DNA of 64,000 nucleotides from Haloarcula sp. CBA1129 (GCF_008729015.1 NZ_RKSM01000001.1:434001-498000), one strand, 5' to 3'; shown: positions 52,736 to 62,109, counted from the first letter of the stretch. Program-made: numbers and translations. Notes: generated from the letters alone by a model not told the origin.

Positions 52736-53084
52736 TCTCGGATCTCCCAGAGAGAGTTGACTGGCTGAAATTTGCGTGACTACTTCAGCTATACATTACT
52801 TGAAGTAATCTCTACACTTCATCCGTAGTGGCTCGCTTGGAGCGTATAAACTGTATATCGATATATAGAATTCGTGTTGGGCTCTTTATTCGGATCTGGG
52901 ATCAGGTACCCATACGCCAGACTGTAGACAGCCAAAAACGTCTGCGCCGGGCTATCCATCTCGTAGCAACGACAGTCTCTGCCAGCGGGCTCCTCGGACG
53001 TCAGCGCCGGGCCACCGTGGAAACAATAGCTGCCATCAGAAACGGCCCTGTAGAGGAGACGATTCGTTGTCCGGTTCCACGCTG
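52736..53084. other. Spacer with two palindromes, no gene
   Basis: 349 bases between convergent genes. ATTACTT-G-AAGTAAT (52795-52809) is a perfect 15-base inverted repeat, and TATATCGATATA (52854-52865) a 12-base palindrome. Neither is followed by a T-run. No coding frame is supported. Confidence 0.45.
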
Positions 53085-53510
53085 TCAGTCCTGATCTCCT
53101 CCGGTCGCCACTCCCAGAATCGTCGTCTCGGCGTCGAAATATGTCGGAGCATCGGTCTCGATTTCGAACTCCAGAACGGTCTCAAGGTCACCGGAGCCCT
53201 CGGCAAGTCGCTCGGCAAGATCCGTATATCCCGCAGCGAGCGTCCGGTATTCGTCGATTGCCGCCTGTTTCGCCTGCGCTCGCTCCTGCTTGGCCTCGAC
53301 CTCGGCGATAGTAGTTTCCGCATCACCGTCCGGGCGCTCGGAACTCTCGGTTACTGTCGCACGAGCGTTGGCAGTGTCTTGTTCGATCTCGTCGAGCAAA
53401 TCGGAGAGCTCCGCGCTGCGCTGGTCCAGATGACCGGCAAGAATCGCAGCTTGGGTTCGACAGTACTCGGCGAGTTCAGCCCGTGAGATATCGCCCACGT
53501 CGTCGCTCAT
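53085..53510 (-). CDS. Small coiled-coil protein downstream of the transducer
   Basis: A 141-residue acidic protein made of long helices (RAELAEYCRTQAAILAGHLDQRSAELSDLLDEIEQD; EVEAKQERAQAKQAAIDEYRTLAAGY) with a short beta-like end (TVLEFEIETDAPTYFDAETTILGVATG). I do not recognise a family. Because it follows the transducer by 56 bases on the same strand, it may be a signalling partner. Confidence 0.7.
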   Translation of the reverse strand: MSDDVGDISRAELAEYCRTQAAILAGHLDQRSAELSDLLDEIEQDTANARATVTESSERPDGDAETTIAEVEAKQERAQAKQAAIDEYRTLAAGYTDLAERLAEGSGDLETVLEFEIETDAPTYFDAETTILGVATGGDQD

Positions 53511-53566
53511 TGAACGCGATACGTCGCCAGCGCGAAAATCGGTTTCGGTGAACGCAGCGAAGCGAG

Positions 53567-55489
53567 CTACTCTTCTTCCTCTTCGCCGAGACTCTGTGAC
53601 GGACCGCCCGAGAAAACGAACTCGTGCTCGGCTTCGGTTTCGAAGCGATTCAGGATGTCACCGAGTGGCTTCGCGTAGCGTTTGAGCTGCTCGGCCCGCG
53701 ACGACACTTCGTTGAGCTCTGCGGCCTGCTCTTCGGCCGCCCCAGCGACGGTCTGGGTTTCGGCCATCATCTGGTCACTCGTTTCGGCGGCCGACTGTAG
53801 CGTCGTCGCTACCGTCCGGAACCGTTCAAGCGAGTCACCAAGCTCGATATCCGGATTATTGGCTTCCAGTTCTTCGAGCGTGTCCACGAGGGCATCGAGG
53901 TCTTCCGAGATAGTCGCAAGACGATCCTTCTGGTCGTAGGCGTCGTCGGAGATCTTCTGTGTCGATTCGGCGACCTGTTCGGATGCGTCACGGACGGACT
54001 CCGCACTGGACAGGACGACGTCCCCGGATTCCGCGACTTCGTCGGCGAAGCTATTGAGTTGGCCGATCGTCTTTTCGAGTTCGTCAACCATGCCGTTGAA
54101 TTCGCTGGCGATACGGTCCATCGACTCGTTCTCGCCATCGGTCGCCATTCGCTCGGTGAGGTTTCCAGCGGCTGTTTCCTCCATCACGTCGGAGAATTCT
54201 TCGGCCTTCTTTTGCAGGTATTTGTTGACTTCGAGGGCTTCGGCGCGGGAAACTTCTGCCTCTTTCTGTGCACGCTCGGCCTCGTTGATCTGCTGTTTGA
54301 GCGCGTCACGCATGTCAGCGAACCCGCTGTACAGACGGCCGATGTTGTCGATACGGCTGGTGGTGATCTCGACATCGAGGTTCCCCTGTCGCATCTGGTC
54401 CGTTTTTCGGGTCAGGCGGTCAATCGATGTCGCCGTGTTATACCCGAGTATCGCACCGACACCCGCGATGAGTAACACCATCAGTGCCGTGCCGATGAGT
54501 CCGTACTGCTGGACGTTCTGGACGAAGCCAAAGACCGCGGAGTTGGGCGCGTGCACGAGGACGACCCAGTCCGTCCCCTGTATTGGTGCATAGCCGACCG
54601 TGTAGCGCTCACTGAGCACGTCGGCCGCCGGCATGTCAGCGGTGACACCGGATTGCTGCTCCGACGACCGGAGGTCGTTCGCCTCGCTGATCGGTCCGGT
54701 GGCACGGCTGTTCTCGCTGTACGGCTGCAGCATATTCTCACCGACACCGCGGCTCCCGTCTCTGGGTTCGTCGATCATGACGACTGCCGATCCGTTGACG
54801 ACCTGCGTGAATCCGCCTTCGGCCCTGTTGTTCCCCTGAAGCGAGTTCGCGATTTCGTCAAGCGAGTATTCGATGAGGATGTACCGGTTCTGCGAGGCAT
54901 CGACAGGACTGACGAAGCCGACGACTGGGCCGGAGTTCGTCTGGTACACATCGGAGACGACGACATCGCTTGCCGCTTCGAAGTTCGCACCGGTAAACCA
55001 AGCCCTGCTCGTCGATTCCAGCGCTGAGCTAGTCAGCACCTGCGAGTTAGACGTGCTAGCGATGACTTGCGACTGGCTGGCACTCTGTTCGATCAGATGG
55101 ATGTCGGCAGCATCTGCGGACAAGGCGGCTTTCCGATTGTTGAGCTCGATATCAATATCGTCTGTCTCACTACTAGCCCAGACGTCGTCAGAAGAGACGA
55201 ACTGGGTTGATAGCCGGTTTCGGTCAACCCACTGTGACAAGATGTCCGCTTCCTGTGCGGCGGCGTTTTCGTAGTCACTCAGAACTTGCTGTTCCGTGTA
55301 GTTCCTGACCTGTTCAGTTGCGGCAAGGCCGATGAGCCCAACCGACAGCGCCATGATGAAGAGGACAATCCCGAATTTGAGTGCGAAGTTTCGCCGTATA
55401 ACGTCCGGAACGACTGTCGCTAAAATCCCACCGGAGGCGTTCGAATCGGTCTCTGAACTGTCTGGTATCTGTGTATTTCCTGAACTCAT
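53567..55489 (-). CDS. Membrane transducer with extracellular sensor and HAMP, lacking the MCP tip
   Basis: A 640-residue receptor. Helix 1 is at 35-57, an extracellular dCache-like sensor spans about 60-320 (YILIEYSLDEIANSLQG; YTVGYAPIQGTDWVVLVHAP), and helix 2 is at about 328-350. Two HAMP-like segments lie at 350-400 and 430-480, then a coiled coil to about 620. The normal hairpin tip (DQTN-LALNA-IEAARAGE) is absent; that region reads DALVDTLEELEANNPDIELGD. So it may not couple to CheA in the usual way. It starts two bases after the binding-protein gene, suggesting a receptor-ligand-binding pair like BasT-BasB of Halobacterium. Confidence 0.85.
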   Translation of the reverse strand: MSSGNTQIPDSSETDSNASGGILATVVPDVIRRNFALKFGIVLFIMALSVGLIGLAATEQVRNYTEQQVLSDYENAAAQEADILSQWVDRNRLSTQFVSSDDVWASSETDDIDIELNNRKAALSADAADIHLIEQSASQSQVIASTSNSQVLTSSALESTSRAWFTGANFEAASDVVVSDVYQTNSGPVVGFVSPVDASQNRYILIEYSLDEIANSLQGNNRAEGGFTQVVNGSAVVMIDEPRDGSRGVGENMLQPYSENSRATGPISEANDLRSSEQQSGVTADMPAADVLSERYTVGYAPIQGTDWVVLVHAPNSAVFGFVQNVQQYGLIGTALMVLLIAGVGAILGYNTATSIDRLTRKTDQMRQGNLDVEITTSRIDNIGRLYSGFADMRDALKQQINEAERAQKEAEVSRAEALEVNKYLQKKAEEFSDVMEETAAGNLTERMATDGENESMDRIASEFNGMVDELEKTIGQLNSFADEVAESGDVVLSSAESVRDASEQVAESTQKISDDAYDQKDRLATISEDLDALVDTLEELEANNPDIELGDSLERFRTVATTLQSAAETSDQMMAETQTVAGAAEEQAAELNEVSSRAEQLKRYAKPLGDILNRFETEAEHEFVFSGGPSQSLGEEEEE

Positions 55490-55491
55490 AA

Positions 55492-56862
55492 TTAGTTCCC
55501 TCCAAGCGAGCAGTTAGCCGCTGGGCCGCTGTCGCACGCGTACTGTACATCCGCTGGTTCCCCAACTAGGCCGTAGTAGGTGCCATAGGACTGCTGTACC
55601 TCTGGCTTTCCTTTCACAACTGGCACTCGGCGCATCGCCTGATGATCGCAAGCCCGGAGCGTCTGCGGTCCGAGCCCGGCGTCGTACTCATGTCCTTCGA
55701 GTTCTCCGATGACATCGAGCGGATTGAACGTTCCTGCCCGCTCGACTGCGCTGGCGTATTGAAGCGTTTGGGTATATGCAATATGCGCCGACCCCGATGG
55801 AATCGCCGATTTCGAGGACCCCGTCGTACTGCCGTACTCCTCACGGAACGCCTCTCGGAAGGTGTCAGACAGTGGCGAGTTGATTGCCGGGCTCCAAGCG
55901 ACGGTTCCGATAACACCGTCGATTGCACCGCCTGCAGCCTGAGCAACTTCTATCGAGGCCGACGGAAGGACGATATTTGACTCGGGGAACTTCTCACGGA
56001 ACGCTCTGAGTGCGTTTACTGCGTCAAGACCACGGAGTCCAAGCACAATTACGTCGAAGTCGACGGACTCGATATCTGCCGCATACTGGGAGTAGTCGCT
56101 TGTCCCGACCTGTGAACTGGTGTCCCAAACAGGTGCCCAACCGAGTTTCCCGAGGACGGCATCCATATCATCCCGAAGCGACTGTCCCCAGTTGTTGTCC
56201 TGGAAAAATTTGACGTACTCGACGTCGTCTCCGTACGCCTCGCTGAGGGCCGGGGCCAGCGCCTCGGCCGCCATGTGGCTGTTGAACATCTCGCGGAAGG
56301 AGTACCGGTTGCAGTCGATACCCGTCAGCGAGTTCGCGCTAGCCATCGTCGCCATATACACGACTTGGTTCTGTGCGGCCACCTCCTGAGTGGCCGCGCC
56401 AGTGTTACTGGACGTCCCTCCAGCGAGCATAATCACCTCTTCACTGTCAACAAGCCGCTGTGCGTTGCTTCGGGCGGTATCTGAATTGCCACCCGTGTCT
56501 TCGACAGCGAATTCGACATCCTTATTCAGAAGTCCGTCACCGTCCAGCGGTGAGTTGTACTTCTCGCTCATTACCCACCCCCCGCCGTTGTTAATGTGCT
56601 TGACCGCGAGTTTGAAACCTCGTAGCTCCTGCTTGCCGGCCGTTGAGTACGCCCCCGAGGAAGCGACGTTGAAACCGAACGTCACCGAATCCCCGGACAC
56701 TGGATAGTTTCCAACTGGAGTTGGGGTCGGCGTCTCGTCCCCAGCTGTTACACCCTCGCTGCCACCACAGCCTGCAAGCCCGGTCAGCCCGGCCGCACCA
56801 ATCGAACGGAGTAGGTTCCGCCTAAAGACCGACGGCCCACCACCATTTCTCCCTGAATCCAT
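55492..56862 (-). CDS. Branched-chain amino acid-type substrate-binding lipoprotein
   Basis: A 456-residue periplasmic-binding type I (LivJ-like) protein. Tat motif FRRNLLRSIG, lipobox GLAGC (Cys32) and a TPTPTP linker precede the binding fold (VTFGFNVASSGAYSTAGKQELRGFKLAVKHINNGGGW; VIMLAGGTSSNTGAA; FQDNNWGQSLRDDMDAVLGKLGW; SASIEVAQAAGGAIDGVIGTVAW). No permease or ATPase gene lies nearby, and a transducer follows two bases later, so sensing rather than transport is likely. The ligand is not predictable beyond small amino acid-like. Confidence 0.9.
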   Translation of the reverse strand: MDSGRNGGGPSVFRRNLLRSIGAAGLTGLAGCGGSEGVTAGDETPTPTPVGNYPVSGDSVTFGFNVASSGAYSTAGKQELRGFKLAVKHINNGGGWVMSEKYNSPLDGDGLLNKDVEFAVEDTGGNSDTARSNAQRLVDSEEVIMLAGGTSSNTGAATQEVAAQNQVVYMATMASANSLTGIDCNRYSFREMFNSHMAAEALAPALSEAYGDDVEYVKFFQDNNWGQSLRDDMDAVLGKLGWAPVWDTSSQVGTSDYSQYAADIESVDFDVIVLGLRGLDAVNALRAFREKFPESNIVLPSASIEVAQAAGGAIDGVIGTVAWSPAINSPLSDTFREAFREEYGSTTGSSKSAIPSGSAHIAYTQTLQYASAVERAGTFNPLDVIGELEGHEYDAGLGPQTLRACDHQAMRRVPVVKGKPEVQQSYGTYYGLVGEPADVQYACDSGPAANCSLGGN

Positions 56863-57029
56863 ACTGGCGTGTGTAAATTACTATTGCACATAAACTTTTG
56901 GAGAAGACTGAACGACCAATAATTCACCACCACGAAGTACCGTTCTACCAGCCAGTAGGGAGATATTAACAGCTCCGTCAGACGACCGGTTCTCCGGGAT
57001 TTATACCCAGCCAGTGAGCAACGTCGGCT

Positions 57030-57989
57030 ATGACGGAGTTAGTTACGTTCGGTGAGACAATGTTGCGGTTATCGCCACCTGCCGACGAGCGACTGGAGAC
57101 CGCAGACCAATACACCGTCAGGGCGGCTGGCGCGGAGTCAAACGTCGCAGTCGCTGCCCAACGGCTCGGACTCGATGCACTGTGGACCTCAAAACTCCCG
57201 GATTCTCCGGTCGGTCGCCGAGTTACAGGTGAACTCAAGCACCACGGCGTGTCGGTCGATGTTGCTTGGGACGACTCGGACAGCGCCCGACAGGGAACCT
57301 ACTACCTCGAACAGGGAAGTCCACCGCGGGGCAACGATGTTATTTACGATCGCCAAAGCGCCAGTGTCACAACCGCCACACCGACGGAGCTTCCGACAGA
57401 AGCCATCGCAGACGCCGCGGGATTCCACACTTCGGGTATCACACCGGCACTCTCTGAGACGCTCGAATCGACCACTGCTGATCTCCTCTCGCTCGCACAG
57501 GATGCGGACACGACCACGACCTTCGACCTGAACTATCGCTCGAAGCTCTGGACACCAGCCAAAGCCCGTTCAGTGCTGACCGAGCTATTCCCGTCCGTCG
57601 ACGTGCTCGTGGTCGCCGAACGCGACGCGAATGCCGTGTTGGACCGGACCGGTGACGCGGAAACGATTGCTCGGGACCTCGCGGCCGAGTACGGGTTCGA
57701 AGCGACAGTAATCACCCGTGGTAGCGACGGGGCGCTCGCGCTTGCTGACGGGACTGTAACGGAGCAATCGACGTTCGAGTCGACCGACGCGCATCCGGTC
57801 GGAACAGGCGACTCGTTTGTCGGCGGATTCCTCTCGCAGTATCTCTCCGGGGGCACCGTTGCAGACGGCCTTGCTTGGGGTGCCGCGACGGCCGCACTCA
57901 AACGGACGATTCCGGGCGATATTGCCGTCGTGTCGCCCGACGAAGTCCGCTCGATTCTCAGCGGCGACACGGAAGCGATTTCGCGGTAG
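57030..57989 (+). CDS. kdgK: 2-keto-3-deoxygluconate kinase (PfkB family)
   Basis: A 319-residue sugar kinase, making KDPG in the semi-phosphorylative Entner-Doudoroff route used by haloarchaea. The first PfkB motif is AAGAESNVAVAAQRLGLDALW, and the second is AHPVGTGDSFVGGFLSQYL with the catalytic base Asp261. FGETMLRLSPP at the start fits KdgK rather than ribokinase. A TATA-like ttata at about 57000-57005 lies 25-30 bases before the ATG. Pyruvate kinase and glucokinase follow on the same strand. Confidence 0.9.
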   Translation: MTELVTFGETMLRLSPPADERLETADQYTVRAAGAESNVAVAAQRLGLDALWTSKLPDSPVGRRVTGELKHHGVSVDVAWDDSDSARQGTYYLEQGSPPRGNDVIYDRQSASVTTATPTELPTEAIADAAGFHTSGITPALSETLESTTADLLSLAQDADTTTTFDLNYRSKLWTPAKARSVLTELFPSVDVLVVAERDANAVLDRTGDAETIARDLAAEYGFEATVITRGSDGALALADGTVTEQSTFESTDAHPVGTGDSFVGGFLSQYLSGGTVADGLAWGAATAALKRTIPGDIAVVSPDEVRSILSGDTEAISR

Positions 57990-58079
57990 CTACGGCGTCC
58001 AGCAAGCTTCTTATCCCTTCGCGGGGAACGGCAGGGTATGATTAACTATGAACGCTGTAAACTGTGGCTCCCCGGAGAC

Positions 58080-58085
58080 GGAGGT
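58080..58085 (+). promoter_or_regulatory. Shine-Dalgarno sequence fixing the pyruvate kinase start
   Basis: GGAGGT at 58080-58085 stands four bases before the ATG at 58090. It supports that ATG over an in-frame ATG at 58048, which would add 14 residues unlike any pyruvate kinase N-terminus. Confidence 0.6.
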
Positions 58086-58089
58086 CACA

Positions 58090-59880
58090 ATGCGTAGCGC
58101 AAAGATCGTTTGTACCCTCGGCCCCGCGTCGGACTCGGTCGACGACATCGCGTCACTTGCAAAGGCCGGTATGTCTGTTGCCAGACTGAACGCGAGTCAC
58201 GGCTCGCCGGAGCACCGCCGAGAGATGATTGATCGCATCCGTGAGGTAGACGAGGCGGTCGAGGAACCGGTCGCGGCAATGCTCGATATGCCCGGTCCGG
58301 AGGTCCGAACTGCGGAGATCGACGAACCGATTCAGCTGACAGAGGGCGCCACCATCCGGTACGTCGTCGGTGACGACGCGACGCCCGAAGAGGTCGGTCT
58401 CTCGCAGTCGATTACGGCAGTCGAACCGGGTGACCGGGTGTTGCTTGATGACGGCCGCATCGAGACGACTGTCGAGCGCGTCGAAGACGACACAGTGTTT
58501 GCGACCGTCGAGAACGGCGGCGAGCTGGCCGCCCGCAAGGGCGTCAACGTCCCCGGTGTCGAACTCGACCTGCCGACGATTACGGCAAACGACGAGCGAG
58601 AACTCGACGTGGCCGCCGAGAAGGAACCGGATTTCGTGGCCGCGTCGTTCGTCCGTGACGGCGAGGATATCTACGAGATCAGTCAGGCGCTCGAAGAGCG
58701 CGGCGTCGACATCCCGATCATCGCCAAGATCGAACGGGCCGGGGCCGTCGAGAACCTCGACTCAATCATCGACGAGGCCTACGGCGTGATGGTCGCCCGC
58801 GGCGACCTCGGCGTGGAGTGCCCGCTTGAGGACGTCCCGATCATTCAAAAGCGCATCATCCGCCGGTGTCACGAGGCCGGCGTCCCGGTCATCACAGCCA
58901 CCGAGATGCTCGACTCGATGGTTCACTCGCGGCGACCGACCCGCGCGGAGGCCTCAGACGTGGCAAACGCAGTGCTCGACGGCACCGACGCGGTGATGCT
59001 CTCCGGGGAAACGGCAATCGGTGACCATCCGGCCCGCGTCGTCGAGACGATGGACCGCATCATCCGCGATGTCGAGAGTAGCGATGAGTACGCCGAGTCA
59101 CGCGAACAGCGCGTGCCAAACGCCGGTGACACCCGGACGGACGCGCTCGCACGCTCCGGCCGGTTCCTCGCACGCGACATCGGAGCGTCGGCGATTGTCG
59201 CTGCCTCCGAATCCGGCTACACCGCCCTGAAATCGGCGAAGTACCGGCCGTCGATTCCCATTGTCGCGTCGACGCCGAGCGAGCGCGTCCGCCGGAAGCT
59301 CGCACTCTCATGGGGTATCACGCCGGTAACGACCGAATACACTACCGAAGGCGCCGATGCCGTCATCCAGACTGCAGTGCAGGCGGCTCTCGACACCGAG
59401 GCCGCGGACAGCGGTGACACGGTCGTCGTCCTCTCCGGGATGATGACCGAACTGGAGGGGATGAACACGGCGAACATGCTGAAAGTCCACGTTGCGGCCG
59501 AAACTGTCGCCAGCGGTCGGTCTATCGTCGATGGACTGGTAACCGGCCCTGTCCATCGGATTTCGACGGCCCCACCCCGCGAATCGCCCGGCGACCTCTC
59601 GAACGTTCCAGACGGGGCGATACTGGCAGTACCGGAAGGGTTCGACGGCGAGTTCGTCGGCGATACCAGCCGCATTGGGGGCATCATCGACGCCCACGAA
59701 GGCGTTACGAGCTACGCCGCGATTATCGCCCGCGAGCTTTCGATTCCGATGATATCGAACGCGGACCTGCCTGATGCTGTCTCTGACGGGTCGACCGTCA
59801 CACTGGATTCCGAGCGCGGCGTCGTCTACGAGGAGGCCGTTGGCCGAGAAGACATCTCGGGCAGAGAGCGAGACTACTGA
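58090..59880 (+). CDS. pyk: Pyruvate kinase with C-terminal phosphohistidine-type domain
   Basis: Makes ATP and pyruvate from phosphoenolpyruvate. Of 596 residues, the first 470 are the standard enzyme: KIVCTLGPASDSV, VARLNASHGSPEHRREMI, IPIIAKIERAGAVENLDSI, GVMVARGDLGVECPLEDVP, MLDSMVHSRRPTRAEASDVANAVLDGTDAVMLSGE. The last about 110 form an extra PEP-utiliser swivelling domain, as in some Bacillus-type pyruvate kinases. There the usual T-S-H phosphohistidine motif reads T-S-Y (Tyr542). It lies about 100 bases after kdgK. Confidence 0.95.
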   Translation: MRSAKIVCTLGPASDSVDDIASLAKAGMSVARLNASHGSPEHRREMIDRIREVDEAVEEPVAAMLDMPGPEVRTAEIDEPIQLTEGATIRYVVGDDATPEEVGLSQSITAVEPGDRVLLDDGRIETTVERVEDDTVFATVENGGELAARKGVNVPGVELDLPTITANDERELDVAAEKEPDFVAASFVRDGEDIYEISQALEERGVDIPIIAKIERAGAVENLDSIIDEAYGVMVARGDLGVECPLEDVPIIQKRIIRRCHEAGVPVITATEMLDSMVHSRRPTRAEASDVANAVLDGTDAVMLSGETAIGDHPARVVETMDRIIRDVESSDEYAESREQRVPNAGDTRTDALARSGRFLARDIGASAIVAASESGYTALKSAKYRPSIPIVASTPSERVRRKLALSWGITPVTTEYTTEGADAVIQTAVQAALDTEAADSGDTVVVLSGMMTELEGMNTANMLKVHVAAETVASGRSIVDGLVTGPVHRISTAPPRESPGDLSNVPDGAILAVPEGFDGEFVGDTSRIGGIIDAHEGVTSYAAIIARELSIPMISNADLPDAVSDGSTVTLDSERGVVYEEAVGREDISGRERDY

Positions 59881-59932
59881 TCGCAGTAGAATCTGTGTAG
59901 TTAAGTATCGGTGGGGCAACCCTTCGACCAGC

Positions 59933-60904
59933 ATGGGCGCTTACGCAGGGGTCGACCTCGGAGCGACACATATTCGGGCTGTTATTGGTGACGAGACAGG
60001 TTCGATAGTCGCGTCACATAAAACTGAGACACCGCGTGGACCGGCAGGTATCGCGGTCACGGAGGCAGTCCTCGACGCGATCCGGCAGGCGTGTGACGCC
60101 GCCGATATCGCCCCCACAGACGTGGTTGCCGCTGGTATCGGGTCCTTCGGTCCGATGGATCTGGCCGAAGGTGTCGTCGAGAACCCCGCGAACCTTCCTG
60201 ATACTATCGACCGGATCCCGCTGACCGGACCGGTCGAAAACCTCATCGGCAGCGAGCGGGTCTCGTTGCACAACGACGCTAACGCCGGCGTCATCGGCGA
60301 GCGGTTCTACTCGGACCGGAGCCCCGACGACATGGTGTATCTCACTATCTCCTCCGGGGTCGGCGCTGGGGTCGCTGTCGACGGGAACATCCTCTCAGGC
60401 TGGGACGGCAACGCTGGGGAAGTCGGCCACCTGACCATCGATCCACACGGCTTCATGACCTGTGGCTGTGGGCACGACGGCCACTGGGAAGCGTACTGCT
60501 CGGGCGAGAACATCCCGCGGTATGCCACACAACTGCACCGAGAAGACCCCGTCGAGACGGCGCTCCCAATCGAGACTGAAGAGTTCTCCGCGGCGGATAT
60601 TTTCGAATATGCCGGTGAAGACGAGTTCGCATCCCACGTTCTCGATCAGATCTGTCACTGGAACGCTATCGGCGTCGCAAATATCGTTCACGCGTACGCG
60701 CCCCTCGTCGTCTATGTCGGCGGGGCCGTCGCACTCAACAACCCCGAGCAGGTGCTAGAACCGATCCGAGAACGGCTTGACGACATGGTGATGTCGAACA
60801 TTCCAGACATCCAGTTGACGCAGTTCGGCGACGATGTCGTGGTTCGCGGCGCACTGGCGTCAGCGCTGACTGGTGGCACAGGCGATCCGTCACAGCGCGT
60901 TTGA
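59933..60904 (+). CDS. ROK-family glucokinase
   Basis: A 323-residue sugar kinase of the ROK type, probably glucokinase. ATP/sugar motifs are YAGVDLGATHIRAVIGD, LHNDANAGVIGERF (catalytic Asp115) and YLTISSGVGAGVAVDG. The zinc motif is close to G-H-x9-C-x-C-G-x2-G-C but the last Cys is His: His166, Cys177, Cys179, His184. Zinc could still bind through His. TATA-like gttaagtat at about 59899-59907 precedes the ATG by about 27 bases, so it has its own promoter. Confidence 0.88.
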   Translation: MGAYAGVDLGATHIRAVIGDETGSIVASHKTETPRGPAGIAVTEAVLDAIRQACDAADIAPTDVVAAGIGSFGPMDLAEGVVENPANLPDTIDRIPLTGPVENLIGSERVSLHNDANAGVIGERFYSDRSPDDMVYLTISSGVGAGVAVDGNILSGWDGNAGEVGHLTIDPHGFMTCGCGHDGHWEAYCSGENIPRYATQLHREDPVETALPIETEEFSAADIFEYAGEDEFASHVLDQICHWNAIGVANIVHAYAPLVVYVGGAVALNNPEQVLEPIRERLDDMVMSNIPDIQLTQFGDDVVVRGALASALTGGTGDPSQRV

Positions 60905-60933
60905 AACGCACCGACTTGGCCGCAGAACTCGGA

Positions 60934-62109
60934 CTACTGTTGCAGGTCGTACAGTCGCCGGAAGGCTGTCGGGGGGAACCGCGGTTCGACACGGCTCGGC
61001 GGGCGCCCCTGACCGTTGGTGGCCGTTGCCTCGACACGATTGACGACCCCGGACTCAGCCATCTCATAGAGGAACCGCTTGACGGTCCCGGGTGAGAGAT
61101 CGACTGATTGTGCCGACGCAATCGCCTCTGTCGTCGCCGTTACCGAGGAGCGTTCGCTCTCCGCTAAGTCGATGAGTTCTCTGAGGACGATCTGCCGGTT
61201 CGTCGGCAGGGAGAGGACGACGCCCAACGAAACGCAGGGGTCGGGCACTTCCGCGATAGCCGCGTCGACATTGGCCTGTGTGATGCGGCCCTGCCCCCGC
61301 TCCTCGGCCAACTCTGCAGCGATAAACAGCGCGGCAAGGGCGTCGTGGGCGTTGCCGTCCGCCCAGTCCGCGATATGCCGCGCTAGGCCGTGGCCGAGTC
61401 CCTGCTGGGCCAGTCCGTTCGATGTTCTGGTCATCAACACGTCGACGAGCATCTGCCGCTGATAGCGGTCGATGCTGATCGACTCGGCGGTGTATCGAGT
61501 CAGTTCAGTTGTCGACGGGTCATCGCGACCGATAGCGAGCCAGCTGACGTTGCTCGGTAAGCCAGCAAACAGGTCAACGAGGGTTGGAGCCTGAATGCTC
61601 TCCGGTTCGCTGATGTGGTCGACTGCAATGACGATGCCCGTGCGCTGCTCTCGTACCAGCTCGTGGAGTCGTGACTTGAGCGTCTCCGTCCCGATCCCGT
61701 GTTCCGGCACCGAGTCGTCCACAAGCGAGTCCAGCACCGCATGGTAGAACGCGAACTCGCTCGCAGTTTCTCGGGCGTTCACGTAGACAAACGACGGAGA
61801 GGTCGGTGGCTGTGCACGGGTCGTCGTGTGGATGATCGCCTGTTGTTCCGTCGGAAGCTGTTCTAAATTGGCGAAAAGCGCCGTAATAACTGCGGACTTC
61901 CCTGAACCACGGGGGCCGTACACGTACGCGTTCGGCGGAAGCTGCCCATCGAACACCGGATCGAGGTGGTCGAGGAGTCGCTCAAGCACCGGACCACGGT
62001 CAGCCGGCTCCTCTATGTGGACGACCGGTGAGATTGACTCGTAATCCTGAATGAGCCGTGGCTCCCCGTTCCGGCGTTGTCGACGTTTGATTCTCGCTTC
62101 GATGTCCAT
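60934..62109 (-). CDS. Orc1/Cdc6-family AAA+ ATPase with altered Walker B
   Basis: A 391-residue ATPase of the initiator type. Walker A is YGPRGSGKS (65-72). Walker B reads IVIAVDHIS, with His165 in place of the usual Glu. Sensor-type and lid segments follow (LAIGRDDPSTTEL; LARHIADWADGNAHDALAALFIAAELAEERGQGRITQANVDAAI), and a C-terminal winged helix (LRELIDLAESERSSVTATTEAIASA; GTVKRFLYEMAESGVVNRV). Haloarchaea carry many such paralogues, some not initiators. No origin repeats are visible around it. It sits 59 bases after the glycerol membrane-protein gene on the same strand. Confidence 0.88.
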   Translation of the reverse strand: MDIEARIKRRQRRNGEPRLIQDYESISPVVHIEEPADRGPVLERLLDHLDPVFDGQLPPNAYVYGPRGSGKSAVITALFANLEQLPTEQQAIIHTTTRAQPPTSPSFVYVNARETASEFAFYHAVLDSLVDDSVPEHGIGTETLKSRLHELVREQRTGIVIAVDHISEPESIQAPTLVDLFAGLPSNVSWLAIGRDDPSTTELTRYTAESISIDRYQRQMLVDVLMTRTSNGLAQQGLGHGLARHIADWADGNAHDALAALFIAAELAEERGQGRITQANVDAAIAEVPDPCVSLGVVLSLPTNRQIVLRELIDLAESERSSVTATTEAIASAQSVDLSPGTVKRFLYEMAESGVVNRVEATATNGQGRPPSRVEPRFPPTAFRRLYDLQQ

